DNA from: JAKAGZ01 sp963748105
Lineage (GTDB): Bacteria; Bacteroidota; Ignavibacteria; Ignavibacteriales; Ignavibacteriaceae
Direction: 5' to 3'
Length of the DNA stretch: 64,000 bases
Assembly: GCA_963748105.1 (NCBI GenBank)
Contig: CAVVHP010000011.1
Coordinates: 434,001 to 498,000 of the forward strand
Of the stretch, positions 17,765-26,632 are shown in pieces (positions within the stretch are counted from its first letter, which is position 1; every line of letters starts with the position of its first letter). The notes under the pieces are model-generated. The model saw nothing but the letters and a program-made list of their open reading frames with translations. It had not been told where the DNA came from and searched no databases. Made by a program: the position numbers and the translations under genes.

Positions 17765-18916
17765 TTAGTTTGAGAGTCTTAGAATGAACGGAATTGAAAA
17801 AACAGACAGAATAGTGACTACTATATATGTGTCGTGCATTCCTATAAGATCACTGGACATTCCGATCAGCAGGGTGGTGATTGAAGTAATCGCGAAATTT
17901 ATCGTCATATAGATTCCATTCAGGAAAGATAGTCGTTCGGATTTTATATCGAGTAATTCGGCGAGTAAAACCGGGTTAGTGGCAAATAACACCAGCCCGA
18001 TTAAAATAAGAATTGGAAAATCCCAGAAACCCGGCAGCAGTAAAAATCCCGTCATTAATACCGGGATTGAAATTGCCATTATCAGCAGTGTAGTTTTCCT
18101 CCCGATCCTGTCGGATATAGTTCCTGATAAAAATGTTCCTGCTCCACCTGCGAATTGCAGAACGGAGAGAGAAATTCCGGCCATCCAGAGGCTTTCACCT
18201 TTTATAGAAAGATATGTCGGAAGAAAGGCCGTTAGTGCGCTCTTTAATATTAGCGTGAAAAATAAAATTGCGGACATATTCAGGAAAACTCCGGAATGTT
18301 CACGGAAGGTTTCCATCAGCCCGGAATCAATTTTTGTTTTTTGGAGGTCCTGTGAAATCTTAATTTTTTTGAATTTGAAATAAAGAAATATGCTTGCAGC
18401 AAGCCCGAACGGAAAAAGCCTGTAAGTTCCTTCCAGTCCCCAGATTGAAATACCCCCAAGAATTACGAGCGGGCCGACTCCCCGCGCAATCTCTCCGCCA
18501 AGCATAAAGAAACTCATGCCTTTTCCAACACGGTTGCCCGCAATATGTTTTACCATAACGGGTGCGGGTACATGAAACATTGATGCGCTTATTCCCATTA
18601 TAAAAAGAAGTATTGCGATAACCGCGTAGCTCGGTGCCGCACCGAGTAAACTCATTGTGATTGCCGTAAGCAGGGGAGCCAGGATTAATAGGTAACGGAG
18701 GCTGACTTTATCTGCAATTATTCCGACAAGCGGATTCATCAGTGACGGAAGGTTCTGAATTACTGTAAGCAACCCCGCAAGCGAATAAGATAAACTGAAT
18801 TTCTCAATAAGCAAAGGAAGAATGGGTGCAAGGAATGCGGAATAAACATCATGGACAAAATGCGCGCCCGCAATTAACAGGATGTTTTCCGTCTGGAATT
18901 TTTTATGTTCTGGCAT
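17765..18916 (-). CDS. MFS transporter, fosmidomycin-resistance-like
   Basis: This 383-residue inner-membrane protein has about twelve transmembrane helices. The opening ENILLIAGAHFVHDVYSAFL and then LPLLIEKFSLSYSLAGLLTV match the Fsr/YfnC type of major facilitator. The loop between helices 2 and 3 (GIIADKVSLRYLLILAP) and its repeat (GTISDRIGRKTTLLIMA) are the MFS signature loops, and PAPVMVKHIAGNRVGKGMSFF is a family block. Such proteins export small drugs or metabolites with protons; the substrate is unknown. It stands alone, 97 bases upstream of the MlaF-like gene. Confidence 0.85.
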   Translation of the reverse strand: MPEHKKFQTENILLIAGAHFVHDVYSAFLAPILPLLIEKFSLSYSLAGLLTVIQNLPSLMNPLVGIIADKVSLRYLLILAPLLTAITMSLLGAAPSYAVIAILLFIMGISASMFHVPAPVMVKHIAGNRVGKGMSFFMLGGEIARGVGPLVILGGISIWGLEGTYRLFPFGLAASIFLYFKFKKIKISQDLQKTKIDSGLMETFREHSGVFLNMSAILFFTLILKSALTAFLPTYLSIKGESLWMAGISLSVLQFAGGAGTFLSGTISDRIGRKTTLLIMAISIPVLMTGFLLLPGFWDFPILILIGLVLFATNPVLLAELLDIKSERLSFLNGIYMTINFAITSITTLLIGMSSDLIGMHDTYIVVTILSVFSIPFILRLSN

Positions 18917-19151
18917 TTGGTTGTGCAGAGTAAAAAATTAAAAATAGATAAATACCAAGATAAAAGATGAAGATGTATAAAGAAAATAAAAATTTATCCT
19001 TCTCAAATATCAATTTATAGATATGGATTAGATGAAATAAAGGATATTGGATTCTAATTTTGGCTTTGAACTCATCCCCCTAACCCCCTTCTCTTGTGAA
19101 GAGAAGGGGAAATAAAAGAGGTGAATTTCTTGAAATGAATAAATCTTGGTA

Positions 19152-19774
19152 TTAATTGAACCGGTAGGTCTTTTCCACCCAGTAAACAATTTTGTTATCC
19201 TTAATTTTAATCGGTTCCCATTTGGATTTGTATGCTGCGGCAATTACACTCTGCAAACATCGCTGCGACCCGGTTGTGTTTTCAATAACTTTGTGTTCAA
19301 TTACTTTTCCGTCCGTCCCTATTTTCAACTTCATTTCAATGTAACCCTTAAAGTCCTCATCAGCATTTTTTGGAAGCACTTCAAGAATTTGTCTCGGAAC
19401 GAACGGAAGTTGGGGAGCATCCAGTGCATCGCCGCTTCCGGTAACGGCGTACTGCCTTTTCCGCTGCCCGAATTTTCCGTGTTTGTCAGTGAAACAATAT
19501 CCTCATCGGGCAGGATCTCGGGCTCATCGGTTACATCCGGTACGAAAATCTTAGGTTCGGGCGGTCTTGGATTTGCAATATTTTTTTGTGTAGAATTGGG
19601 TGCAAGGTCATTAATAGTAAAAAGAAGTGATTGATATTCCGGCGGGGGAGCGGTAGGAGGCGAAATGTACGGAAAGAATAAAAACAGGAGAATACAAATT
19701 ATTAAACTTGCAATAAGGCTTAATTTAAAATTAAGCCTGTATTCTTTTTTTAATATTTTAAATCTTCTGATCAT
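19152..19774 (-). pseudogene. TonB-family protein, one frameshift
   Basis: The N-terminal part (ATG 19774) has a short cytoplasmic tail, one transmembrane helix (LSLIASLIICILLFLFFPY) and a proline-rich periplasmic stretch (SPPTAPPPEY, PRPPEPKIF). After a frame change near 19440 the C-terminal domain follows: LPFVPRQILEVLPKNADEDF, then GYIEMKLKIGTDGKVIEHKV and AAYKSKWEPIKIKD. This matches the TonB C-terminal fold that passes proton-motive energy to outer-membrane receptors. Length is about 207 residues. No ExbB/ExbD or receptor is adjacent. It lies 61 bases after the last GWxTD gene on the same strand and may be co-transcribed with it. Confidence 0.7.
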
Positions 19775-19835
19775 ATGCCCGGCAGGTTATTTCCAGGTTA
19801 ATTCCGTGCTTTGTTTTGTTTCTTTACCCTTAATA

Positions 19836-22004
19836 TTATCTTTTAATTTTGATTGTTAAAATATAATCGCCCGGTTCATACCCGCTCATATCCAGCTGCA
19901 AATCAATCTGGCTGTTCTTTTCTCTTGTCTGAAAATTGCTGCTTAACTCTGTTTCCTTTTCTTCGTTGTTGATTCCCACAAATTTAAGTATAGGCGAAAA
20001 TATCTTTTTAATTGTCCCGTTTTCATCCCTCTTCTGGAGTATCAGATCCTGACTAAAATCAGTTAAGCCGGCAGCGTTTTGTTCAAGATTATAAATCTCG
20101 TAATAAATATATAAATTCTGCTTTGCGGAGAATATCCCGGAAGGGTTTGGTAAAATGGAATAATCTCTCCTTTTGATTCTTTCGGGAATCTCCAGCCCCC
20201 GGTCTATTTTTGATGCAAGCACTATATCGCTTAATTGGAGAGAGTCGGCATTGAAGTTTCTTAATTTAAGGCTATTGTGATAAGTGGCTACGCCTTTATC
20301 ACTGTTCCTTATAATTTCGAATGAAAAATTTCCTGAATCAGGAGGGGATTTCATTTCAATTGAACCTACGACAAATTTTCCCGAATCGGGGATTTCAATT
20401 TTATTTTGCAGCGGCAGTGAGTCGAGTATTTTTTCATTATCCGAAAGCAGGTTGAAGTCTTTGTCAAGAAAATATATTCCGACTTTTAGTGATACGCTAA
20501 AATTATCAACGCTCTGTTTTTCTTTTCCAACCGGCATTGCGTAGCCGGCATATATATCCGTTAAATTATTTCTTTTTAAATCTTTAAACTGCAGTGATTT
20601 ATAAGGCAAATAAAACCTGGGTCCGTTGAAAACGGGGTCATAAGATTCTTTTTGATCGGCCAGCAGGTCACTGGCATAGTCCTGTGAATCGCCGAAGTAC
20701 TGTGTGTTAGCTGCTTTCGCGTAATTGAAAACTCCATTCATAAATGAATCGGTAAATGAGAAGGTTTTGTCTTTGTAGATCCATACATCAGTTTTGGGCT
20801 TATGTATATCCGGCCGGATTCGTATTCTTGCAGGAGGTATCCCGTATCTAATCACTGTAATTCCCCGGTCGGTTTTCCACCCGGCAATATTGTATCCGGG
20901 CAGGCTGAATCTCAGGTTTGCATAAGCAACCCTGCAGTAATGTTCAAGCAGTCTTTCATTATATTTTGTGAGGTACAATGGGTCGCGGGCTTTCCAGAAA
21001 TCCTGAATAATCTGATAATAGTAAGATTCATCAATGCCTGAGAAATCATTTTTCAGAAAAGGGCCTATTAAAACTTTTGTAGAATTTATCGTAAAGTCTT
21101 TCCGGTCTGAATTATTCATTAACATAATTGCTTTGCTGAATTCCTTGTACGCCATATCCGGGTCACCGGACCGGTAATAGAGCAGCCCGAGTTGCAGGTG
21201 AGCGTCCTTATTATCCGGCAGCAGCCTGGTGAGTCGGACCAGAGGTTCAATTCCTTTCTCCGATTGTTCATGATCCTCATATATTTCAGCAAGTGTAAGG
21301 TATGGTTTGGGGTTCAGAGAATCGTACCGGATTGATTTTAACAAGGCGTTCTCGGCTGATTTAAAATCATCCAGTGCGTAATTGTCTAATTTCGCGCTTG
21401 CAATATTTTGTAGCTCATATTCCTGTCCGGCTTTTGTTTCACCTAAATTTTGATATCTCAAAATCCTTTGGACATTTTTTATAGCATCGTGAAACCCGAC
21501 CGGATCCGGAAATTTTTCCTGCGAGTGATTAAATTCAAGAAATTCATTTGCCTTTACTCTTCCGATTCCGGCAAGGGCAGATGAATTTGTGCTATCCAGA
21601 TCAAGTACCTTCTTATATTGTTCCAAAGCATCATCCTCAGATTTTAATTCTGTAGCCCGGTGCATTTTAGATAATTCCAAAGCAAGCGAGGCATAATAAA
21701 GTCGATAAGAAACATTAGCGGGATCAAGCTTAATTGCATTTTTAATATGTTCTCTGGAGATATTCCACATAGCATGTGAAGTATCGGCTTTGTAAATTTT
21801 TGCGAGCTCGTATTCGGCGGGCGCATTGTCCTCTTCATTGACAGATTGTTTAAATAGCTCCTTAGCCTCTTCTAAATTGTCATTTGAAAAAGCGGCAATT
21901 CCTAGCCTGTAATAATAAGTCGAAAGAGTGTCCTTAGTCTGTGCTGAAACTGGTAAAATGAACGAAGCCTGAAATAGAATGAGCATTAAAATAAAAGTTC
22001 GCAT
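19836..22004 (-). CDS. GWxTD-domain secreted protein with TPR-like repeats (copy 1)
   Basis: This 722-residue protein has a signal peptide (MRTFILMLILFQASFILPVSAQ). Residues 25-330 form TPR-like helical repeats (for example LGIAAFSNDNLEEAKELFKQ and LGLLYYRSGDPDMAYKEFSK). Next comes the GWxTD domain with the block KARDPLYLTKYNERLLEHY..RVAYANLRF, then GWKTDRGITVIRYGIPP near residue 375. The C-terminal half is beta-rich and ends in a short beta-sandwich-like segment (LQLDMSGYEPGDYILTIKIK). The domain is known as a family of unknown role in several phyla. The ATG is one base from the stop of copy 2, so the two are translationally coupled. Sequence likeness to the next three genes shows tandem duplication. 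Confidence 0.85.
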   Translation of the reverse strand: MRTFILMLILFQASFILPVSAQTKDTLSTYYYRLGIAAFSNDNLEEAKELFKQSVNEEDNAPAEYELAKIYKADTSHAMWNISREHIKNAIKLDPANVSYRLYYASLALELSKMHRATELKSEDDALEQYKKVLDLDSTNSSALAGIGRVKANEFLEFNHSQEKFPDPVGFHDAIKNVQRILRYQNLGETKAGQEYELQNIASAKLDNYALDDFKSAENALLKSIRYDSLNPKPYLTLAEIYEDHEQSEKGIEPLVRLTRLLPDNKDAHLQLGLLYYRSGDPDMAYKEFSKAIMLMNNSDRKDFTINSTKVLIGPFLKNDFSGIDESYYYQIIQDFWKARDPLYLTKYNERLLEHYCRVAYANLRFSLPGYNIAGWKTDRGITVIRYGIPPARIRIRPDIHKPKTDVWIYKDKTFSFTDSFMNGVFNYAKAANTQYFGDSQDYASDLLADQKESYDPVFNGPRFYLPYKSLQFKDLKRNNLTDIYAGYAMPVGKEKQSVDNFSVSLKVGIYFLDKDFNLLSDNEKILDSLPLQNKIEIPDSGKFVVGSIEMKSPPDSGNFSFEIIRNSDKGVATYHNSLKLRNFNADSLQLSDIVLASKIDRGLEIPERIKRRDYSILPNPSGIFSAKQNLYIYYEIYNLEQNAAGLTDFSQDLILQKRDENGTIKKIFSPILKFVGINNEEKETELSSNFQTREKNSQIDLQLDMSGYEPGDYILTIKIKR

Positions 22005-22005
22005 A

Positions 22006-24246
22006 TTATTCCCAGGTTAAATCTGTACTTTGTTCTGTTTTTCTTCCTGACACATTATCGGTTATTCTTACTGTTAAAACGTAATTCCCGGCATCATAGT
22101 CACCCATATCAAGCTGCAGGTAAACCTGGCTGTCTTTATCATTAGTCTGGTAGTTGCTGGTTAATGACACCTGCTTATTGTTATTAATCCCTATAAATTT
22201 AAGAACAGGTGAAAATATTTTGCCGAGTACTCCGTCCTCATTTTTCCTCTGTAAAATAATATTCTGTTGAAAATTTGTTAGTCCCTCTTTATCTTTTCTT
22301 AAATTATAAACTTCGTAATAAATATATAGGTCACTATCATCACTAAAAATTCCCATCGGATTTGGCAGGATCGAATAATCTTTTCTTTTTATCCTGCCTC
22401 TTGCATTTAAACCGATTTGAATATCCGAGGCAAGAAGAATGCTGCTTAAAATAAGATCACCGGTGTTGAAATTTCTTATCCTATAGTGTCCGTGATAGGA
22501 TGCAATTCCCTTATCGCTGTTTCTGAGTATTTCAAACGATATATTCCCGGAGTCAGGCTTTGAAATTAGTTCTTCAGTATTCACAAAATAAGTGCCTGAG
22601 TCGGGTATCTCGATTATGTTTTTCCAGCTCAGATCATTTACACTGTCTTTTCTTTCAGAAAGCACATTGAAAAAACGATCAAAGAAAAATATCCCGAAAG
22701 TATGTCTAAAATTTAGATTAATGTTTTTATCAGGATTACTTTCGGGCTTTATTGCATAACAGATGAAGAGGTCTGTAAGTCCATTATTAGTATAATTATT
22801 GAACTGAACCGGCTTATATGGTATGTTAAATTTCGGGCCTTCAAATACCGGTATATATTCTTCGGGCTGTGTAGCAAGCAGGTCACTTGCAAATTCCTGT
22901 GAATCACCGAAGTATTGTGTGTCTGAAGGTTTTGAATAGATAAAATTCCCGTTTCTGAATTCATCTGTAAAGGAAAATGTTTTATCATTGTAAATCCATA
23001 CGTCGGTTTTAACTACATCTCTTTTTCCTGCAACGTCTGTTCCTCTCATACCCGGTCTGAACCTGATTCTTTTAGGCGGAATTCCATATCTGATAACTGT
23101 AATTCCGCGGTCCGTTTTCCAGCCTTTAATACCAAGATCAGGCACGCTGAATCTTAAGTTAGAATATGCTACTCTCGTATAATGCTCCAGTAATCTTTCA
23201 TTATAAGGCGTGATATTCAGCGGGTCCCGGGCCTTCCAGAAAATTGAAATAATCTGTTTGAGGGTATTTTCATTTAGATTCTCCATTTTTGAACCAAGGA
23301 AAGGTTTAATTAATACTCTTACCGAATTATAGACAAAATCCTCTTTTTCCGGGCTGCTCATGAGGGCAATTGCTTTTTGATATTCGTAGTATGAGCTGTC
23401 CATCCGGTTTGTCCTGGAATATAATAATCCCAGTTCAAGATGTGCATCTTTATTTCCTGGGAATAGTCTAGTGAGATGCTGAAGGTGCTTTATTCCTTTG
23501 GCTGGCTGATTATTATCTTCATAAATCGAGCCTAATTTAAGGTATGGTTCCGGATTAAGTGAATCATATTTAATAGTATTGATTAGCGCTTTCTCAGCAT
23601 ATTTAAAATCTTTCTCTACGTATTCATTTAAATTGGCATCAGCTATGTTTTGCAGTTCATATTGTTGCTGTGACCTTGTCTTTCCCAGTATTCTGTTATT
23701 AAGTGTTTTTTGCACATTATTAGTACTACCAAGTAAATCAGTACCATCAGAAAATTTTTCAACTGAATTATTATATTCAAGGAATTCTTTTGATTTTAGC
23801 TCTCCCAGCCTTTTTGAAGCATAAATGTTTGAACTGTCAAGCTGCAAAGCTGTCTCATATTGTTTTATCGCATCATCTTCTGCTTGAAATTCCAGCCGGC
23901 TCATTTTATATAATGCTTCGGAGAGTTTGCCATAGAAAATTCGGTAAGTTACATTATCGGGTTCGAGTGCAACTGCATTCTTAATATGCTCTCTCGATAT
24001 ATTCCACATAGCATGGGAGGTATCGGCTTTGTAAATATTTGCGAGTTCAAACTCGGCGGGAGCGTTGTCTTCTTCTTTAACGGATTTTTTGAAAAGGTCT
24101 TTTGCGGTTTCTAAATCATTTTTTAAAACTGCGTTTTTACCAAGAATATAATAATGGACGGCCATTGAATCTATCGATTGCGCGTTTAGCAACGCGGCTG
24201 GTGAAATAAGAACCAGCAGAAGGCAAATTATTTGAATTTTTTTCAT
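22006..24246 (-). CDS. GWxTD-domain secreted protein with TPR-like repeats (copy 2)
   Basis: At 746 residues this is the longest copy. The signal peptide is residues 1-22 (ending LNAQ). TPR-like repeats run to about 330, and the motif ARDPLNITPYNERLLEHYTR precedes GWKTDRGITVIRYGIPPKR near residue 374. A basic loop KRIRFRPGMRGTDVAGKRDV follows the motif and is longer than in copy 1. The end (QLDMGDYDAGNYVLTVRI) keeps the same beta segment but adds a tail (GRKTEQSTDLTWE) shared with copy 3. Residues 45-100 are nearly identical to copy 1 (EEDNAPAE.ELA.IYKADTS and HAMWNISREHIKNA), so these two are the most recent duplicates. Confidence 0.85.
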   Translation of the reverse strand: MKKIQIICLLLVLISPAALLNAQSIDSMAVHYYILGKNAVLKNDLETAKDLFKKSVKEEDNAPAEFELANIYKADTSHAMWNISREHIKNAVALEPDNVTYRIFYGKLSEALYKMSRLEFQAEDDAIKQYETALQLDSSNIYASKRLGELKSKEFLEYNNSVEKFSDGTDLLGSTNNVQKTLNNRILGKTRSQQQYELQNIADANLNEYVEKDFKYAEKALINTIKYDSLNPEPYLKLGSIYEDNNQPAKGIKHLQHLTRLFPGNKDAHLELGLLYSRTNRMDSSYYEYQKAIALMSSPEKEDFVYNSVRVLIKPFLGSKMENLNENTLKQIISIFWKARDPLNITPYNERLLEHYTRVAYSNLRFSVPDLGIKGWKTDRGITVIRYGIPPKRIRFRPGMRGTDVAGKRDVVKTDVWIYNDKTFSFTDEFRNGNFIYSKPSDTQYFGDSQEFASDLLATQPEEYIPVFEGPKFNIPYKPVQFNNYTNNGLTDLFICYAIKPESNPDKNINLNFRHTFGIFFFDRFFNVLSERKDSVNDLSWKNIIEIPDSGTYFVNTEELISKPDSGNISFEILRNSDKGIASYHGHYRIRNFNTGDLILSSILLASDIQIGLNARGRIKRKDYSILPNPMGIFSDDSDLYIYYEVYNLRKDKEGLTNFQQNIILQRKNEDGVLGKIFSPVLKFIGINNNKQVSLTSNYQTNDKDSQVYLQLDMGDYDAGNYVLTVRITDNVSGRKTEQSTDLTWE

Positions 24247-24322
24247 ATCAATCCCCGGGAAATATCCTGACGTTCAAGGTCGAAAAGTTCCTATAAATAA
24301 GCAACTTTTAACCGTGATTATT

Positions 24323-24376
24323 TATCTAACGGCCCTCCAGAGGCGGGCAAGTATGGTTCATTGAGTTAACGGTAAA
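24323..24376. repeat. Intergenic repeat unit A, downstream of GWxTD copy 3
   Basis: It contains TATCTAACGG (24323-24332) and CATTGAGTTAACGGTAAA (24359-24376). The same two blocks, in the same order, occur at 26589-26623. The unit lies 8-62 bases beyond the stop of copy 3. The middle (GC-rich, about 25 bases) is present only here. Confidence 0.6.
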
Positions 24377-24384
24377 TTTATATG

Positions 24385-26343
24385 CTATTTCCATGAAAGT
24401 TCTGTGCTTTGTTCAGTTTTCTTACCGTTAATATTGTCCTTTATTTTTATAGTAAGGATATAGTCACCCGGTTCATAACCGCTCATATCCAGTTTCAGGT
24501 ATACCTGGCTGTTTCTGTCGTCAGTCTGATAATTACTTGTTAAGGAGACTTGTTTTTCTTCGCTGTTAATGCCAACGGTTTTTAGAACGGGGGAAAAGAT
24601 CTTACCTAGCAAACCTTTGTCTTCCTTTTTCTGCAGGATAATATTTTGGCTGAAATCAGTTAGTCCTCTTCCTGCCAGGCTCAGGTTGTAAACTTCATAA
24701 TAAAGAAACAGCTCCTGGTCTTTATTAAATGCCCTGACCGGGTTTGGCAAAATGGTAATGTTTTGCCTGGTGAGGGGATAATTTTTCACATTGTTCGTCT
24801 GAATATCCGAGGCCAGCACTATGCTGCTCATTTCCAGGTTTTGGCCGTCAAAATTTCTCACAACAAAACCCCTTTGATCTGATTCTACAGCTTTGTCAAT
24901 ACTCCGGATAATTTCGAAGGAAATTTTCCCTGAATCCGGTTTGCTGTGCACGTATAATGAATTCACATTGTATATCCCGGTACCGGCCGCAATCCTGTTA
25001 ATATAATCGACCGGTTGTTGATAAAATCTCCGCGTAAAAACGGGATTAAAATATTTATCGAAAAAATAAATGCCTGCTTCGTGGTCGAAATCAAATTTAC
25101 CGTTCTTTATCCAGCCGCCGGAAAAGCTTAAGGCATAGTTAATATAAATATCGGTATTGTTTTTATATATACTTTTAAACTCCACTATGTCGTGTTGAAT
25201 GCTGATTACAGGTCCGGTAAATTCGGGTTTATAAACAGTGGGAAGTTGTCTTTTTAACTGGCTGGTCAGGATGTTCTGTTTATTCCAGTTATTTGTCATT
25301 CCCGGAATACCAAATTGAAAGGCTCCGTTCATATACTCATCTGTAAAATAAAAAGTCTTATCAGGGTACTCCCAGACGTCGGTGTCCATTTCTCCGCGCA
25401 GTCTGATGATTGCATCCGGGAAGCCATACCTAATAAGAGCGAATCCCCTGCGGCTTTCCCAGCCTTTTATTCCAGATGAGGCACTCCAAATCTAAGGTCA
25501 GCATAGGTTACCCGGGCATAATGTTCGAGTAATCTTTCGTTGAATTCGGTCAGGTACAGCGGGTCACGGGACTCCCAGTATTTTACAATTATTATTTTCA
25601 GAGAATCGGGGCTTATATTATCTAAATTATCATTCAGATACGGTTCTAAAAATTGGCGCGAAGAATTAAAGATGAAATCGTTTCTTTCAGACTGTGACAT
25701 AAGGGAAACAGCTTTTTCAAATTCAGAATAGGAACTGTCAAAGCTTTCGGTCCTGTAAAGCAGAAGACCCAGCAGAAGGTAAGCATCTTTTTCATTCGGT
25801 TTTAGTTTCAGTAACTGCTTTAAATACGGAATCCCTTTAGTAGGCGTTTGATTTTCTTCATATATAGTAGCCAGGTTAATATATGCTTTTGAATACAATG
25901 GATAATTTTTTATTGAGTTAAGTAAAAGTCTTTCGGCCTTGTTAAAGTCATCTTTAATTAAATTGTCAGGATATTTATAGGCTCTTTCAGAAATCACTTT
26001 ATAGAATTTTAAGCTTATTTGTTTTAATTCCTCTTCTTTACTTGATTTACCATTTGTTGCTATTTTTCGTGCTGCATTGATTAGTTTAAAAGGTGTTTTA
26101 ATTGTCCCATCCCTTACTAAATATTCACCGAGATTAGTCAGGCCCGGGGCGGAATCTCCGAATGTGTGATACTCCAGAAAATCGTGGACTTTTTCGTCCC
26201 ATTGTTCTTCAAGCGCTCTGGCTTTTGTTGTATCATAATTTGCTGAAAAACCGGAATCGTTTGGCGAATATATTTGCTGGGCGTGAGAGTAAGATATAGA
26301 CAGACAGAAAAGTAATGCAGGAATGAATTTTGATAAACTTCAT
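24385..26343 (-). pseudogene. GWxTD-domain secreted protein (copy 3), two frameshifts, altered motif
   Basis: The gene reads from ATG 26343. A signal peptide (MKFIKIHSCITFLSVYI) changes frame near 26293 to SHAQQIYSPNDSGF. A shorter TPR-like region with NYPLYSKAYINLATIYEE follows, then RDPLYLTEFNERLLEHYARV. Near 25485 a second frame change leads to GIKGWESRRGFALIRYGFPD. So the diagnostic motif is GWESR instead of GWKTD, the only copy that loses both T and D. The C-terminal half to 24385 is intact and ends like copy 2 (GKKTEQSTELSWK). The indels look like sequence errors, since both sides are well conserved; the motif change is a substitution and should be real. Confidence 0.65.
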
Positions 26344-26588
26344 ATAATCCCCTGATATATAATAAATTGCCGGCATAATAGCATCAAAAATTATACCCCG
26401 GCAAAACCTTTGTTTTTGGAACATAATATAAATGCACCGCTGACTGATCGTTCAATATAGTGGACAGTAGTACATTAAATTAGACAACTTTAGGGTGCAA
26501 ATTAATAAATGCCTGTGTATCTCATCTGCCCAACATATCTCAAATTGGGAAAAACTCTGTAAATTAGTAATTTCTTGGAAAGATTAAT

Positions 26589-26623
26589 TATCTAACGGTA
26601 TGTTCCATTGAGTTAACGGTAAA
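26589..26623. repeat. Intergenic repeat unit B, downstream of GWxTD copy 4
   Basis: It holds TATCTAACGG (26589-26598) and CATTGAGTTAACGGTAAA (26606-26623), matching unit A at 24323-24376 but with only seven bases between blocks. It lies 9-44 bases past the stop of copy 4. The rest of the 26344-26632 gap shows nothing else I can name. Confidence 0.6.
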
Positions 26624-26632
26624 AGCGAGTAA

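Noticed and set aside
26455..26500. Possible insertion-sequence end (TAGTGGACAG and TTAGACAACTTT)
   Set aside because: Resembles some IS3-type termini, but there is no matching inverted end, no target duplication and no transposase fragment within the gap.
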